Below, piece by piece: positions 26,046 through 34,173 of a DNA stretch of 59,392 bases. Each line of letters starts with the position of its first letter. Positions within the stretch are counted from its first letter, which is position 1. The notes beneath the pieces were generated by a model that had not been told where the DNA came from, ran no database searches, and worked only from the letters and a program-made list of their open reading frames with translations. The stretch comes from Lachnospiraceae bacterium (GTDB taxonomy: Bacteria > Bacillota > Clostridia > Lachnospirales > Lachnospiraceae): assembly GCA_021199235.1 (NCBI GenBank), contig JAJQIL010000039.1, forward strand, positions 10,586 to 69,977, read 5' to 3'. A program made the position numbers and the translations under genes.

Positions 26046-27248
26046 TCAGCGCTTTACTTCTTTCCAGAAGCTCTTGCCGTCCAGGCTCTCCGGAATGCCG
26101 AACATTTCCAGCACAGTCGCGGCGATATCCGCAAAGCTGCTCCTGGTGCCGATGGAAACGCCCGGCCGCACGCTCTTGCCGTACAGGAGCATCGGCACGT
26201 ATTCGCGTGAGTGATCCGTACCCGGAAATCCGGGATCGCAGCCATGGTCGGCAGTGATCAGCACGACGTCGTCGTCATTTAATTTCTCCATCATCTGCCC
26301 CAGCTGCTGGTCAAAAAGCGTCGCGGCGGCCGCGTAGCCGTCGATGTCGTTGCGATGTCCGTAAAGCATGTCAAAGTCCACCAGATTCACGAAGCAGAGC
26401 CCCGTGAAGTCCTCATCCATCAGGGCCAGCGTCTTGTTCATGCCGTCCTCATTGTCCGAGATCGGCGTCGTGTGCGCGATGCCCTGCCCTGCAAAAATAT
26501 CATTGATCTTCCCGACCCCGTACGTGTCGAAACCGTGCTCCGTCAGGCTCACAAGCATCGTACGCTTCGGAGGGATGAGTGAAAAATCATGACGGTTCCG
26601 GGTTCTCGTAAAATCGGAAGCATTCGTTCCCACAAAGGGCCGCGCGATCACGCGCCCTACGCCGTGCTTTCCCTGCAGGATCGCACGCGCCTTCCGGCAG
26701 TCCTCATACAGCTCTTCGAGCGGTACAACCTCCTCGTGCGCCGCGATCTGAAACACGCTGTCCGCCGAGGTGTACACGATCAGATCGCCTGTTCTCATAT
26801 GCTCTTCGCCGTAATCGCGGATCACATCCGTGCCGGAATACGGCTGATTGCAGAGCACGCCGCGCCCGGTCTGTTCCCGGAACGGTGCGAGCACTTCTTC
26901 CGGAAAGCCCTCCGGATACACCGGCATCGGCTCCGGTGAGATCATACCTGCGATCTCCCAGTGTCCGATCGTCGTGTCCTTGCCCATCGAACTCTCCTGC
27001 AGCCGTCCGTAAGCGGCGATTGGAGATTCCATAGCAGCCGCGCAACGCGCAGCGTTTTTCGAATCGCGGCAGGTCACACCGTCAATATTAAACATCCCGA
27101 ACCGCTCCAGGTTCGGCGTGTCGTAGCGGTCTGATTTTACGATTGAAGCCAGCGTATTGGCTCCGACATCCCCAAACAGATCCGCATCCGGCTCGTAACC
27201 GATGCCGAAGCTGTCGAGGACAATGAGAAATACCCGTTTGATATCCAT
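26046..27248 (-). CDS. deoB: Phosphopentomutase with a short in-frame repeat insertion
   Basis: Converts (deoxy)ribose-1-phosphate to the 5-phosphate. 400 residues, alkaline-phosphatase-fold metalloenzyme: VFLIVLDSFGIGYEPDA with the metal Asp, SMGKDTTIGHWEIAG with the phosphorylated Thr, ITADHGCDPGFPGTDHSREY with metal ligands. After FNIDGV about 15 extra residues (TCRDSKNAARCAAAM) precede ESPIAAYGRLQ, encoded by the same repeat as in cdd. Middle of the salvage cluster. Confidence 0.96.
   Translation of the reverse strand: MDIKRVFLIVLDSFGIGYEPDADLFGDVGANTLASIVKSDRYDTPNLERFGMFNIDGVTCRDSKNAARCAAAMESPIAAYGRLQESSMGKDTTIGHWEIAGMISPEPMPVYPEGFPEEVLAPFREQTGRGVLCNQPYSGTDVIRDYGEEHMRTGDLIVYTSADSVFQIAAHEEVVPLEELYEDCRKARAILQGKHGVGRVIARPFVGTNASDFTRTRNRHDFSLIPPKRTMLVSLTEHGFDTYGVGKINDIFAGQGIAHTTPISDNEDGMNKTLALMDEDFTGLCFVNLVDFDMLYGHRNDIDGYAAAATLFDQQLGQMMEKLNDDDVVLITADHGCDPGFPGTDHSREYVPMLLYGKSVRPGVSIGTRSSFADIAATVLEMFGIPESLDGKSFWKEVKR
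27036..27070. repeat. Coding palindromic repeat family A, copy in deoB
   Basis: GCCGCG and CGCGGC arms enclose CAACGCGCAGCG and a T run. Translated as CRDSKNAARCAA, the same frame as in cdd. It lacks the GCATTCTGCCGCCG half seen in the cdd copy, so it is a shorter form. Confidence 0.85.
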
Positions 27249-27263
27249 GCGACATCCTTCCTC

Positions 27264-27314
27264 TCTGAACCCTTATATTTTCTGAACCCTTATATTTTCT
27301 GAACCCTTATATTT
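27264..27314. repeat. 17-base tandem repeat (TCTGAACCCTTATATTT), three units
   Basis: Three exact units and at least two decayed ones to about 27350, in the deoD-deoB gap just upstream of the deoB start. Confidence 0.85.
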
Positions 27315-27461
27315 TTTTGAATACTTATGTTTTTCTAAACCTTTATATCCGCTTAACCAAAAAAGCCGCAGGCAGTTCATTTTTCGCTGCTGTCCCTCCG
27401 CAGCATTAGGAAGACCAGACCATTTCTCCTGACCGAACCATTTCATCCCCCGGCACTCGTT

Positions 27462-28169
27462 TTATGCGATCTCCATCGCGACCTTCACCATATCGTTGAA
27501 GCTGGTCTGGCGCTCCTCGGAGGTCGTCACCTCGCCGGTCACCATGCTGTCCGAGATCGTGCAGATCGCCAGCGCATTTTTCCCGGCGCGGGCTGCGTTC
27601 ATATAGAGCGCCGCCGCCTCCATCTCAACTGCAAGCGCGCCCATCTTCTGCCATTTCTCTGTCGTCGGACGGTCATTGTAAAAAACATCCGCTGAGACCA
27701 GATTGCCGACGCGGTAATTCACGCCCATTGCCTCGGCTGCTGCCGCTGCATTTTTGAGCAGCTCATAGGAAGCGATCGGGGCAAATGTACCAGGCAGCTC
27801 GAACTGCGCCGCATAGTTGGAATCCGTGCACGCTCCCATGCCAAGTACCAGGTCGCGGATCTTCAGATCCGGCTGCAGCGCCCCGGCCGTGCCGATGCGG
27901 ATAATATTTTCTACATTATAAAAGTGAAACAGTTCATAGGAATAAATGCCGATTGACGGCATTCCCATACCGCTTGCCATCACGGATACCCTTTTCCCCT
28001 GATACAGGCCGGTGTAGCCATTGACGCCGCGGACGTTGTTTACCAGTACCGCATCCTCCAGAAACGTCTCCGCAATGTGCTTCGCACGCAGCGGATCTCC
28101 CGGCATCAGGACTGTCCTTGCAAAATCTCCCGGTAATGCCGCAATGTGTGGGGTAGGTGTCTGACTCAT
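27462..28169 (-). CDS. deoD: Purine-nucleoside phosphorylase (hexameric, DeoD type)
   Basis: Phosphorolysis of purine (deoxy)nucleosides. 235 residues. LMPGDPLRAKHIAETFL has the phosphate-site Gly and Arg, RIGTAGALQ the central motif, VEMEAAALY the nucleoside-site Glu, and TISDSMVTGE the catalytic Asp. AAGGAGG precedes the ATG. First gene of the salvage cluster (deoD, deoB, cdd, pdp). Confidence 0.96.
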   Translation of the reverse strand: MSQTPTPHIAALPGDFARTVLMPGDPLRAKHIAETFLEDAVLVNNVRGVNGYTGLYQGKRVSVMASGMGMPSIGIYSYELFHFYNVENIIRIGTAGALQPDLKIRDLVLGMGACTDSNYAAQFELPGTFAPIASYELLKNAAAAAEAMGVNYRVGNLVSADVFYNDRPTTEKWQKMGALAVEMEAAALYMNAARAGKNALAICTISDSMVTGEVTTSEERQTSFNDMVKVAMEIA

Positions 28170-28489
28170 AATAAAATTCCTCCTTATTATTATATTAGGT
28201 ATTAGTATTTTTTTACATATCTGTTTCCAACACAGTTTATCACCATATGTGCATAACAGACAACTGTTTTTTTAATTTTGAACAATTTTATGTCATTTTA
28301 ACTATGTTTTTACTTTTTGTTCATATTTTATTCATATTTCATTGTTATGATGCTATCAGATTCAAACAGGAAGCACCACAAAACATCAGATGGAATGCTT
28401 CCCCGAAAATCGACAGACAGATAAATTTTTTCATAATAGCCCTCGGTATGCCAGATGCCGGGGGCACTCCTCATGTTACAGGGTATTTT
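28170..28489. other. 320-base AT-rich gap between deoD and the TPR lipoprotein gene
   Basis: Holds the deoD ribosome binding site and presumably its promoter; no clean -35/-10 pair is visible. A hairpin GCCCTCGG/CCGGGGGC near 28440-28466 lies just after the lipoprotein stop but has no U-tract. No gene is seen. Confidence 0.4.
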
Positions 28490-29578
28490 TCAGCTCCGCG
28501 TCTGCAGAAAAGCCCATTCTTTCTGCCCCGCCTCATCGCTCGGATAATTCTGCACATAAACTTCCGCTTTTGCCGCTGCTGTCGCATAATCCAGCTTTTT
28601 CTCATATGCGACGATCTCATTGAAGTACAGTTCCTGCTTTCCGTCCGTCCCGTCCAAAGCAAGTCCCAGACTGATATAGGAAAGCGCCGTGTCATAGTCG
28701 CCCTTCTGAATCGCGCACATGGCAAGGCCATTATAGCATTCCGCGCTCTCTCCGAATTCGTCCTGAATCTGCTGATAAATGGCAAGTGCGTGCGTGTAAT
28801 CCTCCTGCGCCAGATACACTTTGCCGATCAGGTACATGGCCGGTTCATAGTTCTCCTCCACCGGTCCGATCAGCATCTGCTGCGCCTCGTCATAATTACC
28901 AAGGTAATAATAAATTCGTCCCTGATTATAATAATATTCGGTGTCGTCGCCTTTCAGACTCTGCGCCGCCTGTAAATACGTCACGCCGACCGCGGAAAGA
29001 TTCGCATTATAATAACTCTCATAAATATTCAGGTACAGATCATAGTTGCCGGAATCCAGCGCCACAGCCGCATCAAAATCCGCAGCGGCTTCTTCCGTCT
29101 GCCCTTCGGTCAGATAACTCGCGCCTCTTAAAAAATACGCGTCCGCATTCCCATCCTCAGAATCCTCCAGAAGAGCCGTACAGGTATCGATCACATCCTC
29201 ATAATTCTCCAGACGGTACTGGGCCGTAGCCAGATACAGGCGGATATCCTCCGTATTGGATGGCATGCGGCTGTCCGTGTTCGCCAGTGCCTCCGTAAAC
29301 GCCTCCTCCGCGCTCTCATACTCCCCGAGTCCCATATAGGCCAGACCAAGCCCGCGATATGCCAGCACCAGCTGCTCTCCCGCATCAATGGCCTCCTCAA
29401 AAAGCTCCTGCGCTTCGCTGTAGCTGCCTTCCTCCAGTGCAGCCAGCCCTGCCACCGTATTCTCTCCTGTCGCGCCGCCCATCGCGCAGCCGCCTGCAAA
29501 TACGGCAAGCAGCATCACCGCCGCGCAGGCTGATGCGCGGAATTTTATCCTGTTCGTTGATCTTGTCGTCCAATGCAT
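28490..29578 (-). CDS. Tetratricopeptide-repeat lipoprotein
   Basis: 362 residues from the ATG at 29578 (GAGGGG seven bases upstream; the ATG at 29593 is a fair alternative). A signal sequence with lipobox FAGGC ends near residue 31, so the mature protein is lipid-anchored outside the membrane. The remainder is about eight TPR units (AYRGLGLAYMGLGEYESAEEAF, YYNQGRIYYYLGNYDEAQQML). Probably a protein-protein scaffold; partner unknown. It diverges from the L,D-transpeptidase. Confidence 0.85.
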   Translation of the reverse strand: MHWTTRSTNRIKFRASACAAVMLLAVFAGGCAMGGATGENTVAGLAALEEGSYSEAQELFEEAIDAGEQLVLAYRGLGLAYMGLGEYESAEEAFTEALANTDSRMPSNTEDIRLYLATAQYRLENYEDVIDTCTALLEDSEDGNADAYFLRGASYLTEGQTEEAAADFDAAVALDSGNYDLYLNIYESYYNANLSAVGVTYLQAAQSLKGDDTEYYYNQGRIYYYLGNYDEAQQMLIGPVEENYEPAMYLIGKVYLAQEDYTHALAIYQQIQDEFGESAECYNGLAMCAIQKGDYDTALSYISLGLALDGTDGKQELYFNEIVAYEKKLDYATAAAKAEVYVQNYPSDEAGQKEWAFLQTRS

Positions 29579-29691
29579 GTTGTTTCCCCTCATCAATATT
29601 TCCCCTGATTTGTTGCTGTTTGGATCAGCCTTTAGCAGATAAATCTGCACATCAGTCTTTTCATTTTGTTGCTGTTCAGGACTTTTAATAC

Positions 29692-29720
29692 ATCTTAGCA
29701 CAGCTGAAAAAATTAGTAAA
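29692..29720 (-). promoter_or_regulatory. Promoter of the TPR lipoprotein gene
   Basis: TTTACT (29720-29715), 17-base spacer, TAAGAT (29697-29692) on the minus strand; leader of about 110 bases. Confidence 0.45.
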
Positions 29721-29729
29721 GTTTAAAGG

Positions 29730-29757
29730 TTGCAATGCACCTGTTTTCTGCTATAAT
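29730..29757 (+). promoter_or_regulatory. Promoter of the L,D-transpeptidase gene
   Basis: TTGCAA (29730-29735), 16-base spacer, TATAAT (29752-29757). Predicted start of transcription is at about the first ATG (29764). Confidence 0.6.
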
Positions 29758-29763
29758 CCTTTC

Positions 29764-30768
29764 ATGATAAAAATGAAAGATAACATGATTCCGAAAAACA
29801 ATATTCCTGTTTTGATCAGGCAGACCTGCCTTCTGATCCTCCTTTTCTGCTTTGCCCTGCCCGTCTGCTCAAGTGCAGCTCCGCTATCATCCGGACTCTG
29901 CAGAATTGCAGATATTGTCAGCGACGAGAAACTGTATATCGAATATGCCCGCCAGAGCTGGCGTTTTTCGAAGCTATTGGCATACAATACAGACAACACG
30001 GATTCAACTCTTTCAAATCCTTATGAAAAAGGCGGAAGCTGCGAGGATTTCGTGTTGTACATTCAGACGGACAGGGTATACAGTAAGCTGGCTGCTGAAA
30101 CCATCGCGGAGTGGATATCCGTCTCCGATGACAATGAGCTGGTTTATGATGAAGATGCGCTGAACGAATGGGTGCAGGATCTGGCCGATCAGTACAACAC
30201 GCTGGAAAACGGGCGGGAGTTTACGACAAGCCCTGGCGAGACTATCTCGATCACTAAGGGAAATTACGGCTGGAGCATGGATGCGAACGCTACAGCGGAG
30301 CTGATCCTGGATCTGATCAGGGAAGGCGGCAGCGGCAGGGTCATGACGGAGGCCGTGTGGACACAGACAGGCGCAGTTTTTACTCTGGAGGGCGACATCG
30401 GCGACAGCTACATTGAGGCCGATCTCACCAACCAAAAAGTATGGTTTTACAAGAACGGCGAGCTTCTGGGCGAATCTGACTGTGTCAGCGGCGATTATGA
30501 AAACAGCCGGACACCGGAAGGGATTTATACGATTTATTATATGAAATCGCCCGCTACCTTACGGGGCGCGGATTACGTGTCTGAAGTGGATTATTTTATG
30601 GCTTATTTCGGCAACTACGGTCTGCACGACGCCTCCTGGCGCTCCGAATTCGGCGGCGACATTTACCTGACCGACGGTTCCCACGGCTGCATCAATCTGC
30701 CGGATGAGATGGCGAAGCTGCTCTATGAAAACATAGATTACGGGTATGTAGTGGTGACGTATTATTAA
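29764..30768 (+). CDS. L,D-transpeptidase (YkuD domain), exported
   Basis: Cross-links or modifies peptidoglycan outside the membrane. 334 residues from the first ATG, but the promoter places the RNA start there, so the ATG at 29785 (MIPKNN) may be the real start. The signal segment CLLILLFCFALPVCSSAA is at about 22-40. A peptidoglycan-binding-4-like domain follows (to about 205), then YkuD with VWFYKNGELL, SRTPEGIYTIYYM and the catalytic DGSHGCINLP near 310. It sits beside the TPR lipoprotein on the opposite strand. Confidence 0.9.
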   Translation: MIKMKDNMIPKNNIPVLIRQTCLLILLFCFALPVCSSAAPLSSGLCRIADIVSDEKLYIEYARQSWRFSKLLAYNTDNTDSTLSNPYEKGGSCEDFVLYIQTDRVYSKLAAETIAEWISVSDDNELVYDEDALNEWVQDLADQYNTLENGREFTTSPGETISITKGNYGWSMDANATAELILDLIREGGSGRVMTEAVWTQTGAVFTLEGDIGDSYIEADLTNQKVWFYKNGELLGESDCVSGDYENSRTPEGIYTIYYMKSPATLRGADYVSEVDYFMAYFGNYGLHDASWRSEFGGDIYLTDGSHGCINLPDEMAKLLYENIDYGYVVVTYY

Positions 30769-30816
30769 TAGAGAAAAAAGGCAGAAAAATATATCAAAAC
30801 AGCAGGAGAAAATAAT

Positions 30817-31254
30817 ATGTACAGTCTCGTAGATCAGCTTCTAAACAAATCAAAAGAAGCGTTTACTATGTCAATAGAATTATATAACAAACCAACCATT
30901 CGCTACCGGGTGGAAGGATTTAGTATGTTCATATGTAATGCATGGGAACTTATGTTAAAAGCTCATTTAATAAAAATTTCAGGTGAAAGCAGCATATATT
31001 TCCCAAATCATCCTGAACGTACGCTTGCTTTATCTGATTGTATAAAAAAGATTTTTACAAATGACAAAGATCCCTTGCGTATTAACCTGGAAAAAATAAT
31101 TGAATTAAGAAATACAAGTACACATTTCATAACAGAAGAATATGAAATGGTTTACGTGCCACTTTTTCAGGCCTGTGTCCTAAATTATAATGATAAGATG
31201 CTGGAATTTCATAATATTGATACAGGCATTAGAATTTATTGTCGAACAACTTAA
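30817..31254 (+). CDS. DUF3644-family HEPN-like protein, C-terminally shortened
   Basis: 145 residues, far more AT-rich than its neighbours. The family opening is visible (LLNKSKEAFTMSIELYNKPT, RYRVEGFSMFICNAWELMLKAHLI). ELRNTSTHF carries R98-x4-H103, the RX4-6H signature of HEPN ribonucleases. DUF3644 proteins are usually much longer. After HNID the frame gives GIRIYCRTT and stops; the next frame over reads a plausible end (LQALEFIVEQLKKDPDHI...) to a stop at about 31295, so a deletion or frameshift is likely. Function is not established; HEPN proteins often act as RNA-cleaving toxins. A structured RNA candidate on the minus strand follows directly. Confidence 0.7.
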   Translation: MYSLVDQLLNKSKEAFTMSIELYNKPTIRYRVEGFSMFICNAWELMLKAHLIKISGESSIYFPNHPERTLALSDCIKKIFTNDKDPLRINLEKIIELRNTSTHFITEEYEMVYVPLFQACVLNYNDKMLEFHNIDTGIRIYCRTT

Positions 31255-31283
31255 AAAAGATCCTGATCATATATTAGACAACA

Positions 31284-31381
31284 TAAAAAAATAAGCTAAC
31301 CCCAAGGGCAAAGGAATTCTAAGTCCTGCGACCTACTCCCATTCGGGAACCCAGCCTTATCCTTCACGAGTTAACTTATTT
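31284..31381 (-). ncRNA. Candidate small structured RNA convergent with the HEPN gene
   Basis: On the minus strand AAATAAGTTAAC pairs with GTTAGCTTATTT over 12 bp if one G-U is allowed; on the plus strand that pair becomes a C-A mismatch, which argues for minus-strand transcription. The 3' arm runs into a U-tract. Inside are UCCC-GAAU-GGGA and AGGA/UCCU hairpins. A consensus promoter begins three bases upstream. No ORF. Not a family I recognise; size about 95 nt. Confidence 0.55.
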
Positions 31382-31383
31382 GT

Positions 31384-31412
31384 ATTATATATTATTCATC
31401 TAAAAAAGTCAA
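31384..31412 (-). promoter_or_regulatory. Consensus promoter of the small RNA
   Basis: TTGACT (31412-31407), 17-base spacer, TATAAT (31389-31384) on the minus strand. Start predicted within or next to the first stem arm. Confidence 0.7.
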
Positions 31413-31455
31413 TTATGTATTGACTTGCAAACATTCTATTAAGGAGTCGATTTTC

Positions 31456-32301
31456 ATGTTTACAAACTGGTTTTACAGCCTGCAGGACTACATCAGCAGC
31501 TCCGTGCCGCTCGTTGTGGCATTTTTGCTGAAAGTGCTGCTGTGCATTATCGTTTATCTGATTGGCAGAAGGGTGATCGCCTGGGCGGTAAATGCGTTCC
31601 GGAAGATGCTTACCCGCACGAAAATGCAGGCCGGTGCGGTCACGTTCTCCTGCTCCATGTGCAAAATCCTGCTGTACTGCGTCCTGGTGCTCTGGATCGG
31701 CATGCAGTTTGGTGTAACGGAAGCCTCTGTTGCAGCCCTCGTGGCATCCGCCGGCGTCGCGATTGGCCTGGCATTTCAAGGCGGCCTGTCCAATCTGGCC
31801 GGCGGGTTTATGATCCTCGTCTTTCAGCCGTTCCACGTCGGCGATTATATCATCACGCAGGGGATGGAAGGCACGGTGCAGAAGATCGAGATCATGTACA
31901 CCACGCTTTTGACGACCGATACCCGGCGCGTCATCGTTCCCAACGGCACGCTCGCAGATAATGTCATGGTCAATGTCACTGCCGCCGACCGGCGCAAGCT
32001 TGAGGTCAAAGCTTCCATTTCCTATGAGGATAGTCTGGAGACGGCCAAAAAAGTGCTGGAGGAACTGATTGAAGAAAATCCGGACGTCCTGCACGAAGAA
32101 GAGCATCTCGTCTTTGTCTCGGAGCTGGGGGACAACGGCGTTGTGCTGGGACTGCGCTGCTGGGTACCTACGGATCAATATTATCCGGTGCTCTGGTGGA
32201 TGAACGAGCGCATTAAGCTCCGCTTTGATGAAGTGGGTCTGCACATTCCCTATCCGCAGATGGATGTGCATGTGTGTGAAAGCAAAAATCAGGAAATGTA
32301 G
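31456..32301 (+). CDS. Small-conductance mechanosensitive channel (MscS family)
   Basis: 281 residues from the ATG at 31456 (AAGGAG nine bases upstream). Three N-terminal membrane helices; the pore helix is VAALVASAGVAIGLAFQGGLSNLAGG at about 95-120, followed by FHVGDYI, the beta domain motif VPNGTLADNVMVNVT, and the alpha/beta cytosolic vestibule. Releases solutes on hypo-osmotic shock. Monocistronic as far as seen. Confidence 0.93.
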   Translation: MFTNWFYSLQDYISSSVPLVVAFLLKVLLCIIVYLIGRRVIAWAVNAFRKMLTRTKMQAGAVTFSCSMCKILLYCVLVLWIGMQFGVTEASVAALVASAGVAIGLAFQGGLSNLAGGFMILVFQPFHVGDYIITQGMEGTVQKIEIMYTTLLTTDTRRVIVPNGTLADNVMVNVTAADRRKLEVKASISYEDSLETAKKVLEELIEENPDVLHEEEHLVFVSELGDNGVVLGLRCWVPTDQYYPVLWWMNERIKLRFDEVGLHIPYPQMDVHVCESKNQEM

Positions 32302-32400
32302 TGCATATCATCCGTCAGGGAAGTCACCCCGGTCTTCGCCGCAGCCACATTGATGTTTGTGGATGCCTAAGGCCGCGTAATGTCTTAACTCCAGTATCAG

Positions 32401-32475
32401 GAAAAGGCTAATTGTAAATCGGCTTTTTTCTCGTAACAGTGAAGGTACTAAACAGTTAAGGTACTAAACAGTTAA
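32401..32475. repeat. Composite terminator-like plus GTAACTGT-type repeat, copy 4
   Basis: AAAAGGCT...GGCTTTTTT, followed by CTCGTAACAGTGAAGGTACT and AACAGTTAAG, with AGGTACTAAACAGTTA duplicated. Same order of parts as at 23914-23983. It lies just upstream of the cobalamin adenosyltransferase ribosome binding site. Confidence 0.65.
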
Positions 32476-32502
32476 GAACGATTCAGAAAGGAGATTTCAC
32501 AT

Positions 32503-33054
32503 ATGAAAAACCAGACACCCCAACACAAAGAAACCGGCCTCATCCACATTTACTGCGGCGACGGCAAGGGAAAGACCACGACCGGTATGGGCTTATGCGC
32601 CCGCGCAGCCGGATACGGTCTGCGTGTTCTGATCTATCAGTTCATGAAAAACAATTCCACCAGTGAACGAAATGTTCTGAAGCTCTCTGAGAATATCACC
32701 ATCGTGGACGGACTGGCGCAGGAAAAATTCAGTTTTCAGATGACACCCCAAGAAAAGACGGAGAGAAAATCGTATTATGAAAACCAGCTGCGGGCAGTCA
32801 CGCAGAAGGCTGTTGATGAGAATTATGACGTGCTTTTTCTTGACGAAGTCATCTATACCATCCGCGCCGGGCTGCTCGATGAAGCACTGCTTCTTGAATT
32901 TCTGAAAAAAAAGCCCGCACTGCTCGAAGTGATCCTGACCGGCCAGGGGCCGAGCGAGGCACTGATCGAGTGCGCGGACTATGTCTCTGAGATTCGAAAG
33001 GTTAAGCATCCGTTTGACAAAGGGCTGCGGGCGCGGAAGGGGATTGAGAGTTAA
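32503..33054 (+). CDS. BtuR/CobO-type corrinoid adenosyltransferase
   Basis: Transfers adenosyl from ATP to cob(I)alamin (cytosol). 183 residues. The P-loop is HIYCGDGKGKTTTGMGLCARAAG at about 15-37. LFLDEVIYTIRAGLLD is the Walker-B-like segment. TGQGPSEALIECADYVSEI and the end KHPFDKGLRARKGIE follow the family. AAAGGAG lies eight bases before the ATG. No cobalamin riboswitch was recognised in the 200-base gap upstream. Confidence 0.92.
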   Translation: MKNQTPQHKETGLIHIYCGDGKGKTTTGMGLCARAAGYGLRVLIYQFMKNNSTSERNVLKLSENITIVDGLAQEKFSFQMTPQEKTERKSYYENQLRAVTQKAVDENYDVLFLDEVIYTIRAGLLDEALLLEFLKKKPALLEVILTGQGPSEALIECADYVSEIRKVKHPFDKGLRARKGIES

Positions 33055-33115
33055 ATTGCACCCGCTGCCAGCAGCAGCGCTCTTACGCGGATTTTGCTGG
33101 CAACCAGTTCAATCC

Positions 33116-34117
33116 TTATAAACCATTCACAACATTCGCGGGCCGCTCTCCGCGGCTGACCCGTTCGAATGCAGTCCAGATGTTGCGGTGTCCTTTTCGG
33201 AATACTCCCGTCGTTACCCCGCCGATGTGCGGGGAAAACAAAAGGCGGCTTTCCGCTTCCGCGGACAGTCCCAGCAGAGGGTGGTCAGCTGCGACCGGCT
33301 CCGGCGCCACGGTGTCCAGTCCCGCTCCGGCAATCCAGCCTTCGTTAAGCGCCCGCCCCAATGCTTCATTGTCGACCATCTCCCCGCGCGCCGTGTTGAT
33401 CAGCAGCGCGTTCGGGCGCATCGCCCGCAGAAAAGCTTCATCAACCATCCCGACTGTGTCCGGCGTCACCGGGACATGGATGCTGATGATATCGCAGGCA
33501 GCGATCATTTCCTGCCGCTCCATCCAGTTCACATGATATTTCTCCTCATCCTCCACCGATTTTCGGTGGGCGGCATTATAGAACACTTCGCAGCCAAACG
33601 GTTCCAGTCTTTTTGCCACCGCTTTCGCGATGTCGCCAAAACCGATCAGGCCAACCCGGCACTCGCCAAGCTCTGTGATCCCGTTTACCATCATCGATTC
33701 TTTCCGCTGAATCTGCTCTCCTGCACGGACAGCCCGGTCTCCTGCCGTCACGTTTCGCAGCAGGCCCAGCATCAGCAGGATCGTCTGCTCCGCCACCGCA
33801 TCTGCATTTACGCCCCGGTTGTTGCAGACATAGATACCTCTTTTCGCAGCAGCCTCACAGTCAATGCCATTGTAAGCCACGCCTTCTGAATGAATGATCC
33901 GCAAATCCGGCAGCTGCGCGATCAGACTCTCCGGCACTTTCGCGATCGCATCCGCCGCCAGGAACAAAGCATCCTGTATTTTCTCGCCGGGCAGCCCCGT
34001 CAAAGCCTGATTTACTTCCTCCATCGTAAAATAAATCTTTTCTACAGAATTCGCGAATTCTGTGTTTGGATAGAATTTCTCAAAACGTTCCCGGTTTCCT
34101 ATTAATATTGCTTTCAT
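33116..34117 (-). CDS. D-isomer-specific 2-hydroxyacid dehydrogenase
   Basis: 333 residues from the ATG at 34117 (GAGGGG nine bases upstream). NAD-binding VGLIGFGDIAKAVAKRL near 150; the catalytic Arg in LINTARGEMVDNEAL, the Glu in the following segment and the His in FSPHIGGVT are all present. Closest in style to phosphoglycerate/glyoxylate-reductase-like members. Substrate unknown. Its gene overlaps nothing but lies 56 bases after the AAA/PD-(D/E)XK gene on the same strand. Confidence 0.88.
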   Translation of the reverse strand: MKAILIGNRERFEKFYPNTEFANSVEKIYFTMEEVNQALTGLPGEKIQDALFLAADAIAKVPESLIAQLPDLRIIHSEGVAYNGIDCEAAAKRGIYVCNNRGVNADAVAEQTILLMLGLLRNVTAGDRAVRAGEQIQRKESMMVNGITELGECRVGLIGFGDIAKAVAKRLEPFGCEVFYNAAHRKSVEDEEKYHVNWMERQEMIAACDIISIHVPVTPDTVGMVDEAFLRAMRPNALLINTARGEMVDNEALGRALNEGWIAGAGLDTVAPEPVAADHPLLGLSAEAESRLLFSPHIGGVTTGVFRKGHRNIWTAFERVSRGERPANVVNGL

Positions 34118-34173
34118 AAAACCATGCCCCCTCACATCTTCGGAGATTTTCATCTCCGTTATTTCCGCCGCGA

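Noticed and set aside
28440-28466. Terminator after the TPR lipoprotein gene
   Set aside because: A GC hairpin is present, but there is no U-tract on either strand, and the G-U pair favours the wrong strand.
31284-31381. tRNA or known small RNA such as 6S or SRP
   Set aside because: No cloverleaf, T-loop or conserved SRP/6S motif; size and fold do not match.
32302-32502. Cobalamin riboswitch upstream of the adenosyltransferase gene
   Set aside because: No B12-box-like sequence or matching helices could be found; the gap is explained by the composite repeat.
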